Shown in pieces: positions 25,853 through 33,403 of a stretch of DNA of 64,000 nt. The stretch lies in NCBI RefSeq assembly GCF_051201015.1, contig NZ_JBPEHI010000008.1; one strand, written 5' to 3'. Under the pieces are notes generated by a model. The model ran no database searches, was not told the origin of the DNA, and saw nothing but the letters and a program-made list of their open reading frames with translations. The stretch comes from Petrimonas sulfuriphila. Its GTDB lineage: Bacteria > Bacteroidota > Bacteroidia > Bacteroidales > Dysgonomonadaceae. The first letter of the stretch is position 1. The number at the start of each line of letters is the position of its first letter. The translations under genes and the position numbers were made by a program.

Positions 25853-27082
25853 TACAAACCATTTGAAATCAAAGAGAACCTGTTTTACGTCGGAGTAAAC
25901 GATCGGACAAAACATCTTTTCGAAAATCTTTGGCCCTTACCAAAAGGAGTATCTTATAATTCGTACATCATTAACGACGAAAAAATTGCGTTGATAGATA
26001 CCGTGGATATCTGTTATGCAGATGTTTTTTTCAATAAAATCCGTTCCGTTTTAGGGGACAAGCAAATCGATTATCTTATCGTCAATCATATGGAGCCTGA
26101 TCATTCCGGTTCCGTGGAACTGCTTAAGACCCGTTATCCCCAGATAAAAATAGTGGGAAACAGCCGTACAGCGGAAATGCTGAAAGGGTATTACGGTATT
26201 ACTGATAATGTAGTTGTCATAGAAGATAAAGAAGAACTGAACCTGGGAAAAAACAACCTTCAGTTTTACCTGACCCCCATGGTCCATTGGCCGGAGACAA
26301 TGATGACTTACGTAAAAGAATCAAAAACATTGTTCTCTGCAGATGCTTTCGGTACATTTGGCACTCTAGACGGAGGGGTAACGGATATACAACTCAATCC
26401 GGAGCGATACTGGGATGAAATGATCCGGTATTATTCCAACATCGTAGGGAAATTCGGATCTCCTGTACAGGCTGCTCTGAAAAAACTGAGCGGGATGGGG
26501 ATCGAGACAATTTGTTCTACTCACGGCCCCGTATGGACGCAACCCGATACCCTTGGGAAAGTGGTGTCGCTTTACGACCGGTTAAGCCGGTACGAGTCTG
26601 AAAACGGATTGGTCATTGCATACGGAAGCATGTACGGAAACACGGAACAATTGGCAGAAATCATTGCCGCAGCGGCAGCCGAAAACGGCGCCAGGAACAT
26701 CATTATGCACAACGTTTCCAAGAGCCACGAGTCGGAAGTGTTGAGGGATATCTTTAAATATCGAGGGCTCATAATCGGCTCACCCACGTACAACAATAAA
26801 CTTTACCCGGCTGTGGAAAGCTTGTTGTCGGCTTTACAAAACCGGAACGTGAAAAATAAATTTTTCAGTTTTTTCAGTGGACATACCTGGGCAGATGGAG
26901 CCAAAAGAGAGTTGAAAGCATTTGCTGAAGGCATGGAGTTCGAAACGATTTGTGAGTCGGTGGAGATGAAGCAGTCACTGAACAGAAACGTGATGGAAAA
27001 TGCGTATGCGTTAGGTAAGGCTATGGCTGAGAGGCTTCATTCGGGCGATGCCGTCATACCGCATAAGACTACCTGTCATTGA
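25850..27082 (+). CDS. Flavodiiron protein (FprA family)
   Basis: At 410 residues this has the two-domain layout of A-type flavoproteins. An N-terminal metallo-beta-lactamase-like diiron domain shows HMEPDHSG (H-x-E-x-D-H), MVHWPETMMTY and FSADAFGTFG, with CSTHGPVW closing it. A C-terminal flavodoxin domain follows (IAYGSMYGNTEQLAEII, FMN loop; GLIIGSPTYNNKL). These soluble enzymes reduce O2 to water or NO to N2O and protect anaerobes. No rubredoxin partner gene is adjacent. All diiron ligands expected for the family seem to be present. Confidence 0.93.
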   Translation: MYKPFEIKENLFYVGVNDRTKHLFENLWPLPKGVSYNSYIINDEKIALIDTVDICYADVFFNKIRSVLGDKQIDYLIVNHMEPDHSGSVELLKTRYPQIKIVGNSRTAEMLKGYYGITDNVVVIEDKEELNLGKNNLQFYLTPMVHWPETMMTYVKESKTLFSADAFGTFGTLDGGVTDIQLNPERYWDEMIRYYSNIVGKFGSPVQAALKKLSGMGIETICSTHGPVWTQPDTLGKVVSLYDRLSRYESENGLVIAYGSMYGNTEQLAEIIAAAAAENGARNIIMHNVSKSHESEVLRDIFKYRGLIIGSPTYNNKLYPAVESLLSALQNRNVKNKFFSFFSGHTWADGAKRELKAFAEGMEFETICESVEMKQSLNRNVMENAYALGKAMAERLHSGDAVIPHKTTCH

Positions 27083-27126
27083 CCATTAACGATTTGCAAT
27101 TATAACTTATTATTTTTTAAAAATAT

Positions 27127-27936
27127 ATGCGACTAATTATTCAATCCGATGCCAACCAAATGGCACAGTGGGCAGCAAACTACATCGCTGCAAAAATTAA
27201 CAAGGCGAATCCAACTTCGGAAAAACCCTTTGTATTGGGGCTTCCTACCGGTTCTTCACCGCTTTTGACATACAAAGCGTTGATTAAGCTGTACGAGTCA
27301 GGCGTGGTGTCGTTTGAGAACGTGATAACTTTCAATATGGATGAATACATAGGTTTACCCAAAGACCATCCGCAGAGCTATTACACGTTCATGTGGCAAA
27401 ACTTTTTCAACCATATCGATATCAAGAAGGAAAATGTGCATATCCTCAACGGTATGGCGGAGGATCCGGAAGCCGAATGCAGGGCGTACGAAGATGCCAT
27501 GAAAGATGCCGGTGGCGTAGACTTGTTCCTCGGTGGGATAGGCCCCGACGGACACATCGCCTTTAATGAGCCGGGGTCGTCACTTTCCTCACGTACACGA
27601 ATCAAAACGCTCACAACCGATACCGTCATCGCCAATTCACGCTTTTTCGATAACGATGTGAACAAGGTGCCTAAGACGGCTCTCACAGTGGGAGTGGGGA
27701 CGGTTCTCGATGCTAAAGAGGTGTTGATTCTGGTGAACGGCCATCACAAAGCGCGTGCACTGTATCATGCTGTTGAGGGCCCCATCAACCAGATGTGGAC
27801 GATCAGCGCGCTGCAGTTGCATCAAAAAGGGATTATCGTCTGCGATTACGATGCCTGTGCCGAACTGAGAGTAGGCACTTATAAGTATTTTCTGGATATT
27901 GAACACGACAATTTAGATCCCGAATCATTGTTATAA
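27127..27936 (+). CDS. nagB: Glucosamine-6-phosphate deaminase
   Basis: NagB converts glucosamine-6-phosphate to fructose-6-phosphate and ammonia in amino-sugar catabolism. LGLPTGSSPLLTYKALI (phosphate loop), FNMDEYIGLPKDHPQSY and GGIGPDGHIAFNEPGSSLSSRTR, the signature with the catalytic Asp and His, are all present. The 269-residue length matches E. coli NagB. The alkaline phosphatase gene follows after 11 bp, so the two are likely co-transcribed. Confidence 0.95.
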   Translation: MRLIIQSDANQMAQWAANYIAAKINKANPTSEKPFVLGLPTGSSPLLTYKALIKLYESGVVSFENVITFNMDEYIGLPKDHPQSYYTFMWQNFFNHIDIKKENVHILNGMAEDPEAECRAYEDAMKDAGGVDLFLGGIGPDGHIAFNEPGSSLSSRTRIKTLTTDTVIANSRFFDNDVNKVPKTALTVGVGTVLDAKEVLILVNGHHKARALYHAVEGPINQMWTISALQLHQKGIIVCDYDACAELRVGTYKYFLDIEHDNLDPESLL

Positions 27937-27947
27937 CAAAGTAGATT

Positions 27948-29093
27948 ATGAAACAACGACAGGTAACAATCGCATTGGCTGCGGGAGTGATGTTGCTTTG
28001 CAGCTTCAGCTCTTTTGCACAGGAAAAAACCAAAGACGTTACGTTGTATCAGGGTGGGGAAGCGTATGCCGTTAAATCCTTCCCCTCGTCATTCGTAAAC
28101 AAAACACCGAAGAACGTTATTCTTTTTATTGGGGATGGGATGGGAGTTTCGCAACTTTTTGCGGGGCTCACCGCAAATAGGGGAAGTTTGTTTATCGAAA
28201 ATTGTAAATATATCGGGTTCTCAAAAACTTCGTCGGCCGACCGGTACGTAACCGACTCGGCAGCAGGAGCCACTGCCATTTCCACGGGAACCAAAACCTA
28301 CAATGGAGCTATAGGTGTGGGGCCCGATAAGAACCCGATAAAAACAATTCTTGAAGAAGCGTCGGAACAGGGAAAAGCGACCGGACTGGTATCCACCTCT
28401 TCCATTACCCACGCAACACCGGCATCCTTCATAGCACATCAGCCGAGCAGAAGCCAGGAGGAAGATATTGCTACCGACTTTCTCAAAACCGATATTGATG
28501 TTTTTATCGGTGGAGGGTATGATTTCTTCGCTAACAGAGCGGACGGGCGTAACCTGTTGCATGACCTTGTCCGTAAAGGCTATGCCGTAGAAAGGGAGTT
28601 AAGCGGAATTGAAAATTTCAAAGGGAAAAAATTAGCCGGCCTAACGGCGCCAAAAGGGAATCCGCGCGTATCGGAACGCGGGAATATGCTCCCGGTTTCC
28701 ACACAAACAGCTATTCGTGTTTTGCAGCAGAATGAAAAAGGTTTTTTTCTGATGGTGGAAGGTTCATTTATCGATTCTGGCGGCCACGGAAATAACACCG
28801 TTCAAGTGGTTGAAGAGGTGTTGGACTTTGACCAGGCCGTAGGTAAAGCGCTTGAATTTGCTGCCGGTAACGGGGAAACGTTAGTTATCGTTACTGCTGA
28901 CCACGAGACCGGAGGGATGGCTATTCTTGATGGTTCCGTTGAAACGGGAATGGTAAAGGGTGGCTATGCAACGGGCGGACATACGGGAGTCATGGTTCCC
29001 ATCTTTGCTTACGGCCCGGGAGCATCGGAGTTTATCGGAATTATGGAAAATACCGATATTCATGCCAAAATCCGGAATTTTTTGTTGAAATAA
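27948..29093 (+). CDS. Alkaline phosphatase, periplasmic
   Basis: A signal peptide (cut near FAQ) precedes an alkaline phosphatase domain of about 355 residues. The metal-binding start is VILFIGDGMGVSQ, the nucleophile serine lies in YVTDSAAGATAISTGTKTYNGAIG, and metal ligands occur in SITHATPASFIAHQPSR, DSGGHGNN and VTADHETGG. It hydrolyses phosphomonoesters in the periplasm to supply phosphate. It is shorter than E. coli PhoA and closer to the compact PhoA/PhoB forms of Gram-positives and Bacteroidota. Downstream of nagB; no Pho box was recognised. Confidence 0.92.
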   Translation: MKQRQVTIALAAGVMLLCSFSSFAQEKTKDVTLYQGGEAYAVKSFPSSFVNKTPKNVILFIGDGMGVSQLFAGLTANRGSLFIENCKYIGFSKTSSADRYVTDSAAGATAISTGTKTYNGAIGVGPDKNPIKTILEEASEQGKATGLVSTSSITHATPASFIAHQPSRSQEEDIATDFLKTDIDVFIGGGYDFFANRADGRNLLHDLVRKGYAVERELSGIENFKGKKLAGLTAPKGNPRVSERGNMLPVSTQTAIRVLQQNEKGFFLMVEGSFIDSGGHGNNTVQVVEEVLDFDQAVGKALEFAAGNGETLVIVTADHETGGMAILDGSVETGMVKGGYATGGHTGVMVPIFAYGPGASEFIGIMENTDIHAKIRNFLLK

Positions 29094-29109
29094 AAGCTTC
29101 GGGATAATT

Positions 29110-29670
29110 TCAGAAAATAGTTATCCTTACACCAGGGGTATGCCCCTTTATATCGGTAAGTTTACCGTTAAAGAAACTGTATTCAAACAAGGTGTCTCCT
29201 ACGCGTGATATTTTGTTTGTACGGAAGTCATATTCTATGCGGTAATTCCCGATCCGGATAATTCTTCCTGAACTGAAATCATATTCAATCCTGTGCGGTC
29301 CCACCTGTTTCAACCTATCCGTGGAAAACTCGTATTCCAGGTCATAAGGACCTATCTTTCTTAACTTTCCACTCATATTGTCATACAGTCGGACTCCATT
29401 TCTTCTCAAGACCTCGAAATTATCCAACATGCCGTTATGTATGCTGAACAGTAAATCATCGTTGATGATTATTTCAGCCGACATTCCGCTTCCGGATTCA
29501 TTAATTTCTATATCCGCGGGATTTTCAGTTTGGTGGGCATATTCCCATGTCCCGTCGTCGTATAGAAATACTTTAGTGCCGTCCCGGGTGTATGCTGTCT
29601 GTTGTGCATTTGCTTGAGCGCAGAATAACGGCAATAATAGTATAATCAGTAGTTTAAATGATATTTTCAT
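29110..29670 (-). CDS. Exported protein with four 17-residue beta repeats
   Basis: I do not recognise a named family. The protein has a signal peptide (ending NAQ), then a TRDGTKVFLYDDGTWEY segment often seen in small secreted Bacteroidota proteins. Residues 106-173 form four repeats of exactly 17 residues with pattern (I/V)G-x-x-x-x-E-Y-x-F-x-x-x-(R/K)-(I/L)-x-x. The repeats should form stacked beta strands. The 3' end converges on the alkaline phosphatase gene, 16 bp apart. The role is unknown; a periplasmic binding or scaffold protein is one possibility. Confidence 0.7.
   Translation of the reverse strand: MKISFKLLIILLLPLFCAQANAQQTAYTRDGTKVFLYDDGTWEYAHQTENPADIEINESGSGMSAEIIINDDLLFSIHNGMLDNFEVLRRNGVRLYDNMSGKLRKIGPYDLEYEFSTDRLKQVGPHRIEYDFSSGRIIRIGNYRIEYDFRTNKISRVGDTLFEYSFFNGKLTDIKGHTPGVRITIF
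29152..29355 (-). repeat. Coding repeat, 4 x 51 bp
   Basis: The DNA encodes units beginning IGPYDLEYEF, VGPHRIEYDF, IGNYRIEYDF and VGDTLFEYSF. Protein conservation is stronger than nucleotide identity, so the repeat is old. Confidence 0.75.
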
Positions 29671-29715
29671 GCGGTTCTAATGTTGTAATTGTATGTCATC
29701 CGGGACACAAGAAAC

Positions 29716-30312
29716 TCAGTCTCCCTGATGTGATGTTAATTTTCTTTTTTTGAGCAAATTTTTATATACCAGCCGCAATACAACCACCACAAAAATGACC
29801 AGGATAACGGCAACCAGGATGGGCGTGAACAGCGACAGGATTGAAAAACCGGTGGCGGCGACGCCTTCTCCGGTTGAAACGACGGGATTTCCTGCCCCGG
29901 CAGTGAATTTAGTCGATAGAAGGCGGGTTACGGCACTTCCGCTTTGAATGGTGGCAGCTGCTCCCCCGCCCACGACAAACCCTACTATCCATTTCATCCA
30001 CTCACTGTCGGAAGGGAAAACCGATGTCATCAACAGCGTGCCTGCTGCCACTGATAAAGGCGTGGCTATACTGTCCAGCAAGTTGTCAACAAAAGGAATA
30101 TAATACGCCAATACTTCAACGACAGCCGCAACGCCAAAGCTTAACAATGCCGGAACAGAACTCATCCACGAAAAGCTCTCACCCAACGGCAAAATCCCAA
30201 AATGCGAAGCCAATCCGGCAACCAGAAGCGGTATGAACACCCGGAACCCGGTACTGGCACTCAATCCGATGCCGAGCGCCACGGCACTGATGGTTTCTAC
30301 GTTTAATTCCAT
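29716..30312 (-). CDS. DUF4126 membrane protein
   Basis: The 198-residue protein has about five hydrophobic segments. The DUF4126 opening is GIGLSASTGFRVFIPLLVAGLA, with AYYIPFVDNLLDSIATPLSVAAGTLL and a glycine/alanine-rich VGFVVGGGAAATIQSGSA. A terminal membrane helix is followed by a basic KKRKL tail. The family is an inner-membrane protein of unknown role. It is a single gene between two other minus-strand genes and has no clear operon partner. Confidence 0.82.
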   Translation of the reverse strand: MELNVETISAVALGIGLSASTGFRVFIPLLVAGLASHFGILPLGESFSWMSSVPALLSFGVAAVVEVLAYYIPFVDNLLDSIATPLSVAAGTLLMTSVFPSDSEWMKWIVGFVVGGGAAATIQSGSAVTRLLSTKFTAGAGNPVVSTGEGVAATGFSILSLFTPILVAVILVIFVVVVLRLVYKNLLKKRKLTSHQGD

Positions 30313-30369
30313 AGTTAAAGGAGGTGTTTTTAAAAGTTTTCCGTATGCTTAAAACGTTTTTTTGACTTA

Positions 30370-30708
30370 CTAAAAACCTTTTGGTTTAACACCACATGCG
30401 TCTCCCGTGGGCTCATCATCTGTGCGGTGCCAGATATCCTTGAACCCTTCGGGGTTTCGCCGGAATTTTGCCAGGATATACGAACACGACGGAATGACTT
30501 TATATCCGTTTTTGCGGGCATACTTTACCAGCTCATCAAACAATTTGCCGGCAATTCCCTGCCCTTCCAGTTCGGGACGGACGCCGGTGTGATAAGCGTT
30601 TAAAAGATTGTTTTTCACTTCAAAATCGAGTTCGGCAATCTGCCTGCCTTCTTTCTCGATAAAAAAACTTCCTATGCCGTTGCTGTTGCTTTTAAATTGT
30701 ATATCCAT
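30370..30708 (-). CDS. Small GNAT-type N-acetyltransferase (YjdJ-like)
   Basis: The 112-residue protein has the compact GNAT fold of the YjdJ/GCN5-related group. The acetyl-CoA loop is VRPELEGQGIAGKLFDELVKYARKNG (Q/RxxGxA), followed by KVIPSCSYILAKFRRNPEG, the C-terminal strand and helix of this subfamily. The substrate is unknown. The last 20 residues (HRTDDEPTGDACGVKPKGF) go beyond the core fold. It is a single gene on the minus strand. Confidence 0.85.
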   Translation of the reverse strand: MDIQFKSNSNGIGSFFIEKEGRQIAELDFEVKNNLLNAYHTGVRPELEGQGIAGKLFDELVKYARKNGYKVIPSCSYILAKFRRNPEGFKDIWHRTDDEPTGDACGVKPKGF

Positions 30709-30789
30709 TTCTTTAAATCATTAATTTCAGGTATAACAATTGCTTCGTCAATGGGTTCAAAAAATTCATGTCAATTGCGGTCAAATGGT

Positions 30790-30797
30790 TATCTTTG
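30790..30797 (+). promoter_or_regulatory. -7 element for the esterase gene
   Basis: TATCTTTG lies 24 bp before the ATG that begins the signal peptide, excluding a longer in-frame start 18 codons upstream. Confidence 0.55.
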
Positions 30798-30821
30798 GAA
30801 AAAATTTATTCACACACGATC

Positions 30822-31685
30822 ATGATAAAACGTCTTTCATTCAGCAGCCTGTTTTTAATAGGGTTATCAGCAGTGCTTTACGCTTCAAAAGTAGATACGG
30901 TCAATGTCTTCAGCCCCTCTATGCAAAAAGAAATCAAAACGGTGGTAATCATTCCCGATGCTTATTTGCAAGAAACGGAATTTCCGGTTCTTTATTTGTT
31001 ACACGGTTACAGTGACAATTACGGTGGGTGGGTTAACAAAGTGCCTGCGGTGAAAGAGTTGGCCGATTGGCACAATATGATTATCGTTTGTCCCGATGGA
31101 GCTTACGGGAGCTGGTATTTCGACAGTCCCGTGGATCCTGCATTTAAGTTTGAAACTTTTGTATCTAAAGAATTGGTGGATTGGGTGGACAAGAACTACA
31201 AGACCGTCCGAAAACGCGAAGGACGCGCCATTACCGGATTAAGTATGGGTGGCCACGGCGGATTGTACCTGGGATTTCGCCATCAGGATGTCTACGGTGC
31301 TTGTGGAAGTATGAGTGGAGGAGTAGATATTCGTCCTTTTCCCAACAACTGGGATCTGGCAAAACGGTTGGGCACGCAACGTGAAAACCCCGATAACTGG
31401 GAGAAGAACACCGTAATGAATCAGTTGCATTTGCTTACGCCCAACTCCTCCAGAATAATAATCGATTGCGGTTCCGGTGATTTCTTTTACGAAGTAAACG
31501 TCAGGTTACATCAGGAACTTCTTTACCGGAATATACCCCACGATTTTATCTCGCGCCCCGGTGTACATAACTGGGAATATTGGGCAAACGCCATTAAATA
31601 CCAGGCGTTGTTTTTCAACGATTATTTTGATGCGGGGAAGGCATCATCTTCTCCATCTGCGAATACGCATCGTGGAAGAAGATGA
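30822..31685 (+). CDS. Esterase D-type alpha/beta hydrolase, exported
   Basis: The 287-residue protein begins with a signal peptide (MIKRLSFSSLFLIGLSAVLYA). It has an esterase-family alpha/beta-hydrolase domain: FPVLYLLHGYSDNYGGWVNK (oxyanion region), GRAITGLSMGGHGGLYLG (nucleophile serine in GLSMGG), RIIIDCGSGDFFYE (acid) and PGVHNWEYWANAIKYQ (His). The group includes feruloyl- and acetyl-xylan-type esterases; the substrate is not determinable. The last 71 bp overlap the convergent metallo-hydrolase gene on the other strand. Confidence 0.88.
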   Translation: MIKRLSFSSLFLIGLSAVLYASKVDTVNVFSPSMQKEIKTVVIIPDAYLQETEFPVLYLLHGYSDNYGGWVNKVPAVKELADWHNMIIVCPDGAYGSWYFDSPVDPAFKFETFVSKELVDWVDKNYKTVRKREGRAITGLSMGGHGGLYLGFRHQDVYGACGSMSGGVDIRPFPNNWDLAKRLGTQRENPDNWEKNTVMNQLHLLTPNSSRIIIDCGSGDFFYEVNVRLHQELLYRNIPHDFISRPGVHNWEYWANAIKYQALFFNDYFDAGKASSSPSANTHRGRR

Positions 31686-32424
31686 GCGTCGCATTTTGGG
31701 CCTTAGCCTCGTCCAGAAAACGTTTTTTCTCTTCCATGGCCAGTGCGGCGTTATTGTCGTAGGCCGATAACCAGCCGAGCGGCAGATGTGCCGAAGTAGG
31801 GACAACATCTGCGGGGAAAACGATTTTTTCTCCCTCATTTTCGAAAAAGAGGACTATCTGTCCGGGTGTATGTCCATCGTAGAGCTTGAGGGTCACGTTT
31901 TCACAGAGCGGTTGTTCCGATTCTATCAGCCGGAGTTGTCCTGCCTCGAAGACAGGTTCAATGTTTTCCTGGAAAAACGAAGCCGCTTCGTAAAGCATCG
32001 GTTTTCTGTAATTATCCCATTGCGCCCGACTCAGCCAGTAAGTGGCCCGGGGAAAAGTAGGGACAACCTCCTGTTTCCCGTTAAAAACCGTTCCTCCGCC
32101 ACAGTGATCAAAGTGGAGGTGGGTAAGTATAACATCGGTTACTTCGTCAGGCGAATAGCCGATTTTTCCGATTTCTGCCCTCAGGTCTTTCAAATTGTGC
32201 GGCTGGTAGAACTTCAGCTTGTTCAATTGCTTGTCGCCAGCCCCACAATCTACCAGTATTTTATGTCGGTCGGTTTCAATGAAGAGGCATCGCATTGCCA
32301 TCAGGCACATGTTGTTGTGGTTGCTTGGATACCGTTTGTGCCAGTATTTTTTGGGTATGGGCCCAAACATGGCACCGCCATCTGCCCAGAAATAACCTGT
32401 CTCAATTATGTGGAAATTTGCCAT
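31615..32424 (-). CDS. MBL-fold metallo-hydrolase
   Basis: This cytosolic protein of about 269 residues has the metallo-beta-lactamase fold motif TDVILTHLHFDHCGGG (HxHxDH), with the third histidine in LKLYDGHTPGQIVLFF and DVVPTSAHLPLGW after it. The closing HD pair is in IFFHDAYSQMEKM. It resembles lactonase- or AHL-lactonase-like MBL hydrolases, but the substrate is unknown. The ATG giving MANFHIIETGYF is preferred, since the first in-frame ATG lies only 10 bp from the -7 box. Divergent from rfbD; its 3' end overlaps the esterase gene. Confidence 0.88.
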   Translation of the reverse strand: MANFHIIETGYFWADGGAMFGPIPKKYWHKRYPSNHNNMCLMAMRCLFIETDRHKILVDCGAGDKQLNKLKFYQPHNLKDLRAEIGKIGYSPDEVTDVILTHLHFDHCGGGTVFNGKQEVVPTFPRATYWLSRAQWDNYRKPMLYEAASFFQENIEPVFEAGQLRLIESEQPLCENVTLKLYDGHTPGQIVLFFENEGEKIVFPADVVPTSAHLPLGWLSAYDNNAALAMEEKKRFLDEAKAQNATLIFFHDAYSQMEKMMPSPHQNNR

Positions 32425-32432
32425 TTTCGTAG

Positions 32433-32450
32433 TACTTTTGTGCAAAAGTA
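32433..32450. promoter_or_regulatory. Face-to-face divergent promoters in one palindrome
   Basis: TACTTTTG-TG-CAAAAGTA holds a plus-strand -7 box (32433-32440, for rfbD) and a minus-strand one (32443-32450, for the MBL gene), only 2 bp apart and pointing toward each other. Each start site would fall in or beside the opposing box. Confidence 0.65.
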
Positions 32451-32464
32451 AAAAGAAAAGTGTA

Positions 32465-33403
32465 ATGGCTATCTACACAGGATCAAATAAACATCTTGGC
32501 GGAACGGAAACTGTCACCCGGAAACAGACCGTCTTTTACGGACTGGTTCAAAAAAACGTTTTGGTCACCGGTGCAAACGGACAACTGGGACAAGAACTGA
32601 AACAACTGGCAGAAAAAACAAATTCCCCCTTCCGGTTTATCTATACCGACGCAGATGTGCTGGATATTACCGATGCGGGGCAAGTACAGCACTTTGTATC
32701 GGAATACTCCATTGAGTACGTCATTAACTGTGCAGCCTATACGGCTGTGGATAAGGCTGAAGCCGATGAGGAAGTGGCGTACAGGATCAATTGCACCGGT
32801 GCGGAAAACCTGGCCAGGTCGGGTGCAAAAATAATTCATATCTCTACTGATTATGTGTTCGACGGCACGGCCAGTACTCCCTATAAAGAGGATGCCTCCA
32901 CGAATCCGTTGTCGGTTTACGGAAAATCGAAACTGAAGGGCGAAGAGGCGATTCGGGAGTTTGCCGAAGAGTGGATAATTATCCGTACTTCGTGGCTCTA
33001 TTCCGAATTTGGAAACAATTTCGTGAAGACAATGCTCCGCCTCATGAATGAGCGCGATAAGCTAAACGTCGTTGCCGACCAATACGGAACACCTACCTAC
33101 GCCGCCGACCTGGCAGAGATGATTCTGGTCATCCTTGAATGTGAGGAGTGGAAATCGGGCGTTTATCATTTTTCCAACCTGGGAGAAACCACCTGGTTCA
33201 AATTTGCAGAAAAAATAAAAGAGTTGGCTGCCTTAGGCCGTTGCCGGTTAGATCCCGTTCCTGCCTGCGAATACAAAACAGCCGCTGTACGGCCAATGTA
33301 CAGCGTATTGGATAAATCAAAAATTCAATCGGCTTTCCGTGTCGTTATTCCGCAATGGGAGAACGGGCTGGAGAGATGCATTGAAAAGCTTACAAACAGA
33401 TGA
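32465..33403 (+). CDS. rfbD: dTDP-4-dehydrorhamnose reductase
   Basis: RfbD (RmlD) makes dTDP-L-rhamnose. The NAD(P)-binding VLVTGANGQLGQELKQLA, the VINCAAYTAVDKAEADEE segment, STDYVFDG (catalytic region), YGKSKLKGEEAIRE (YxxxK) and RTSWLYSEFGNNFVKTML are all typical. About 28 residues precede the Rossmann start, more than usual; the ATG 24 bp after the -7 box is still the best start because no other ATG lies nearer the domain. The last 4 bp overlap prfC (ATGA). No other rhamnose-pathway genes are adjacent. Confidence 0.9.
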   Translation: MAIYTGSNKHLGGTETVTRKQTVFYGLVQKNVLVTGANGQLGQELKQLAEKTNSPFRFIYTDADVLDITDAGQVQHFVSEYSIEYVINCAAYTAVDKAEADEEVAYRINCTGAENLARSGAKIIHISTDYVFDGTASTPYKEDASTNPLSVYGKSKLKGEEAIREFAEEWIIIRTSWLYSEFGNNFVKTMLRLMNERDKLNVVADQYGTPTYAADLAEMILVILECEEWKSGVYHFSNLGETTWFKFAEKIKELAALGRCRLDPVPACEYKTAAVRPMYSVLDKSKIQSAFRVVIPQWENGLERCIEKLTNR

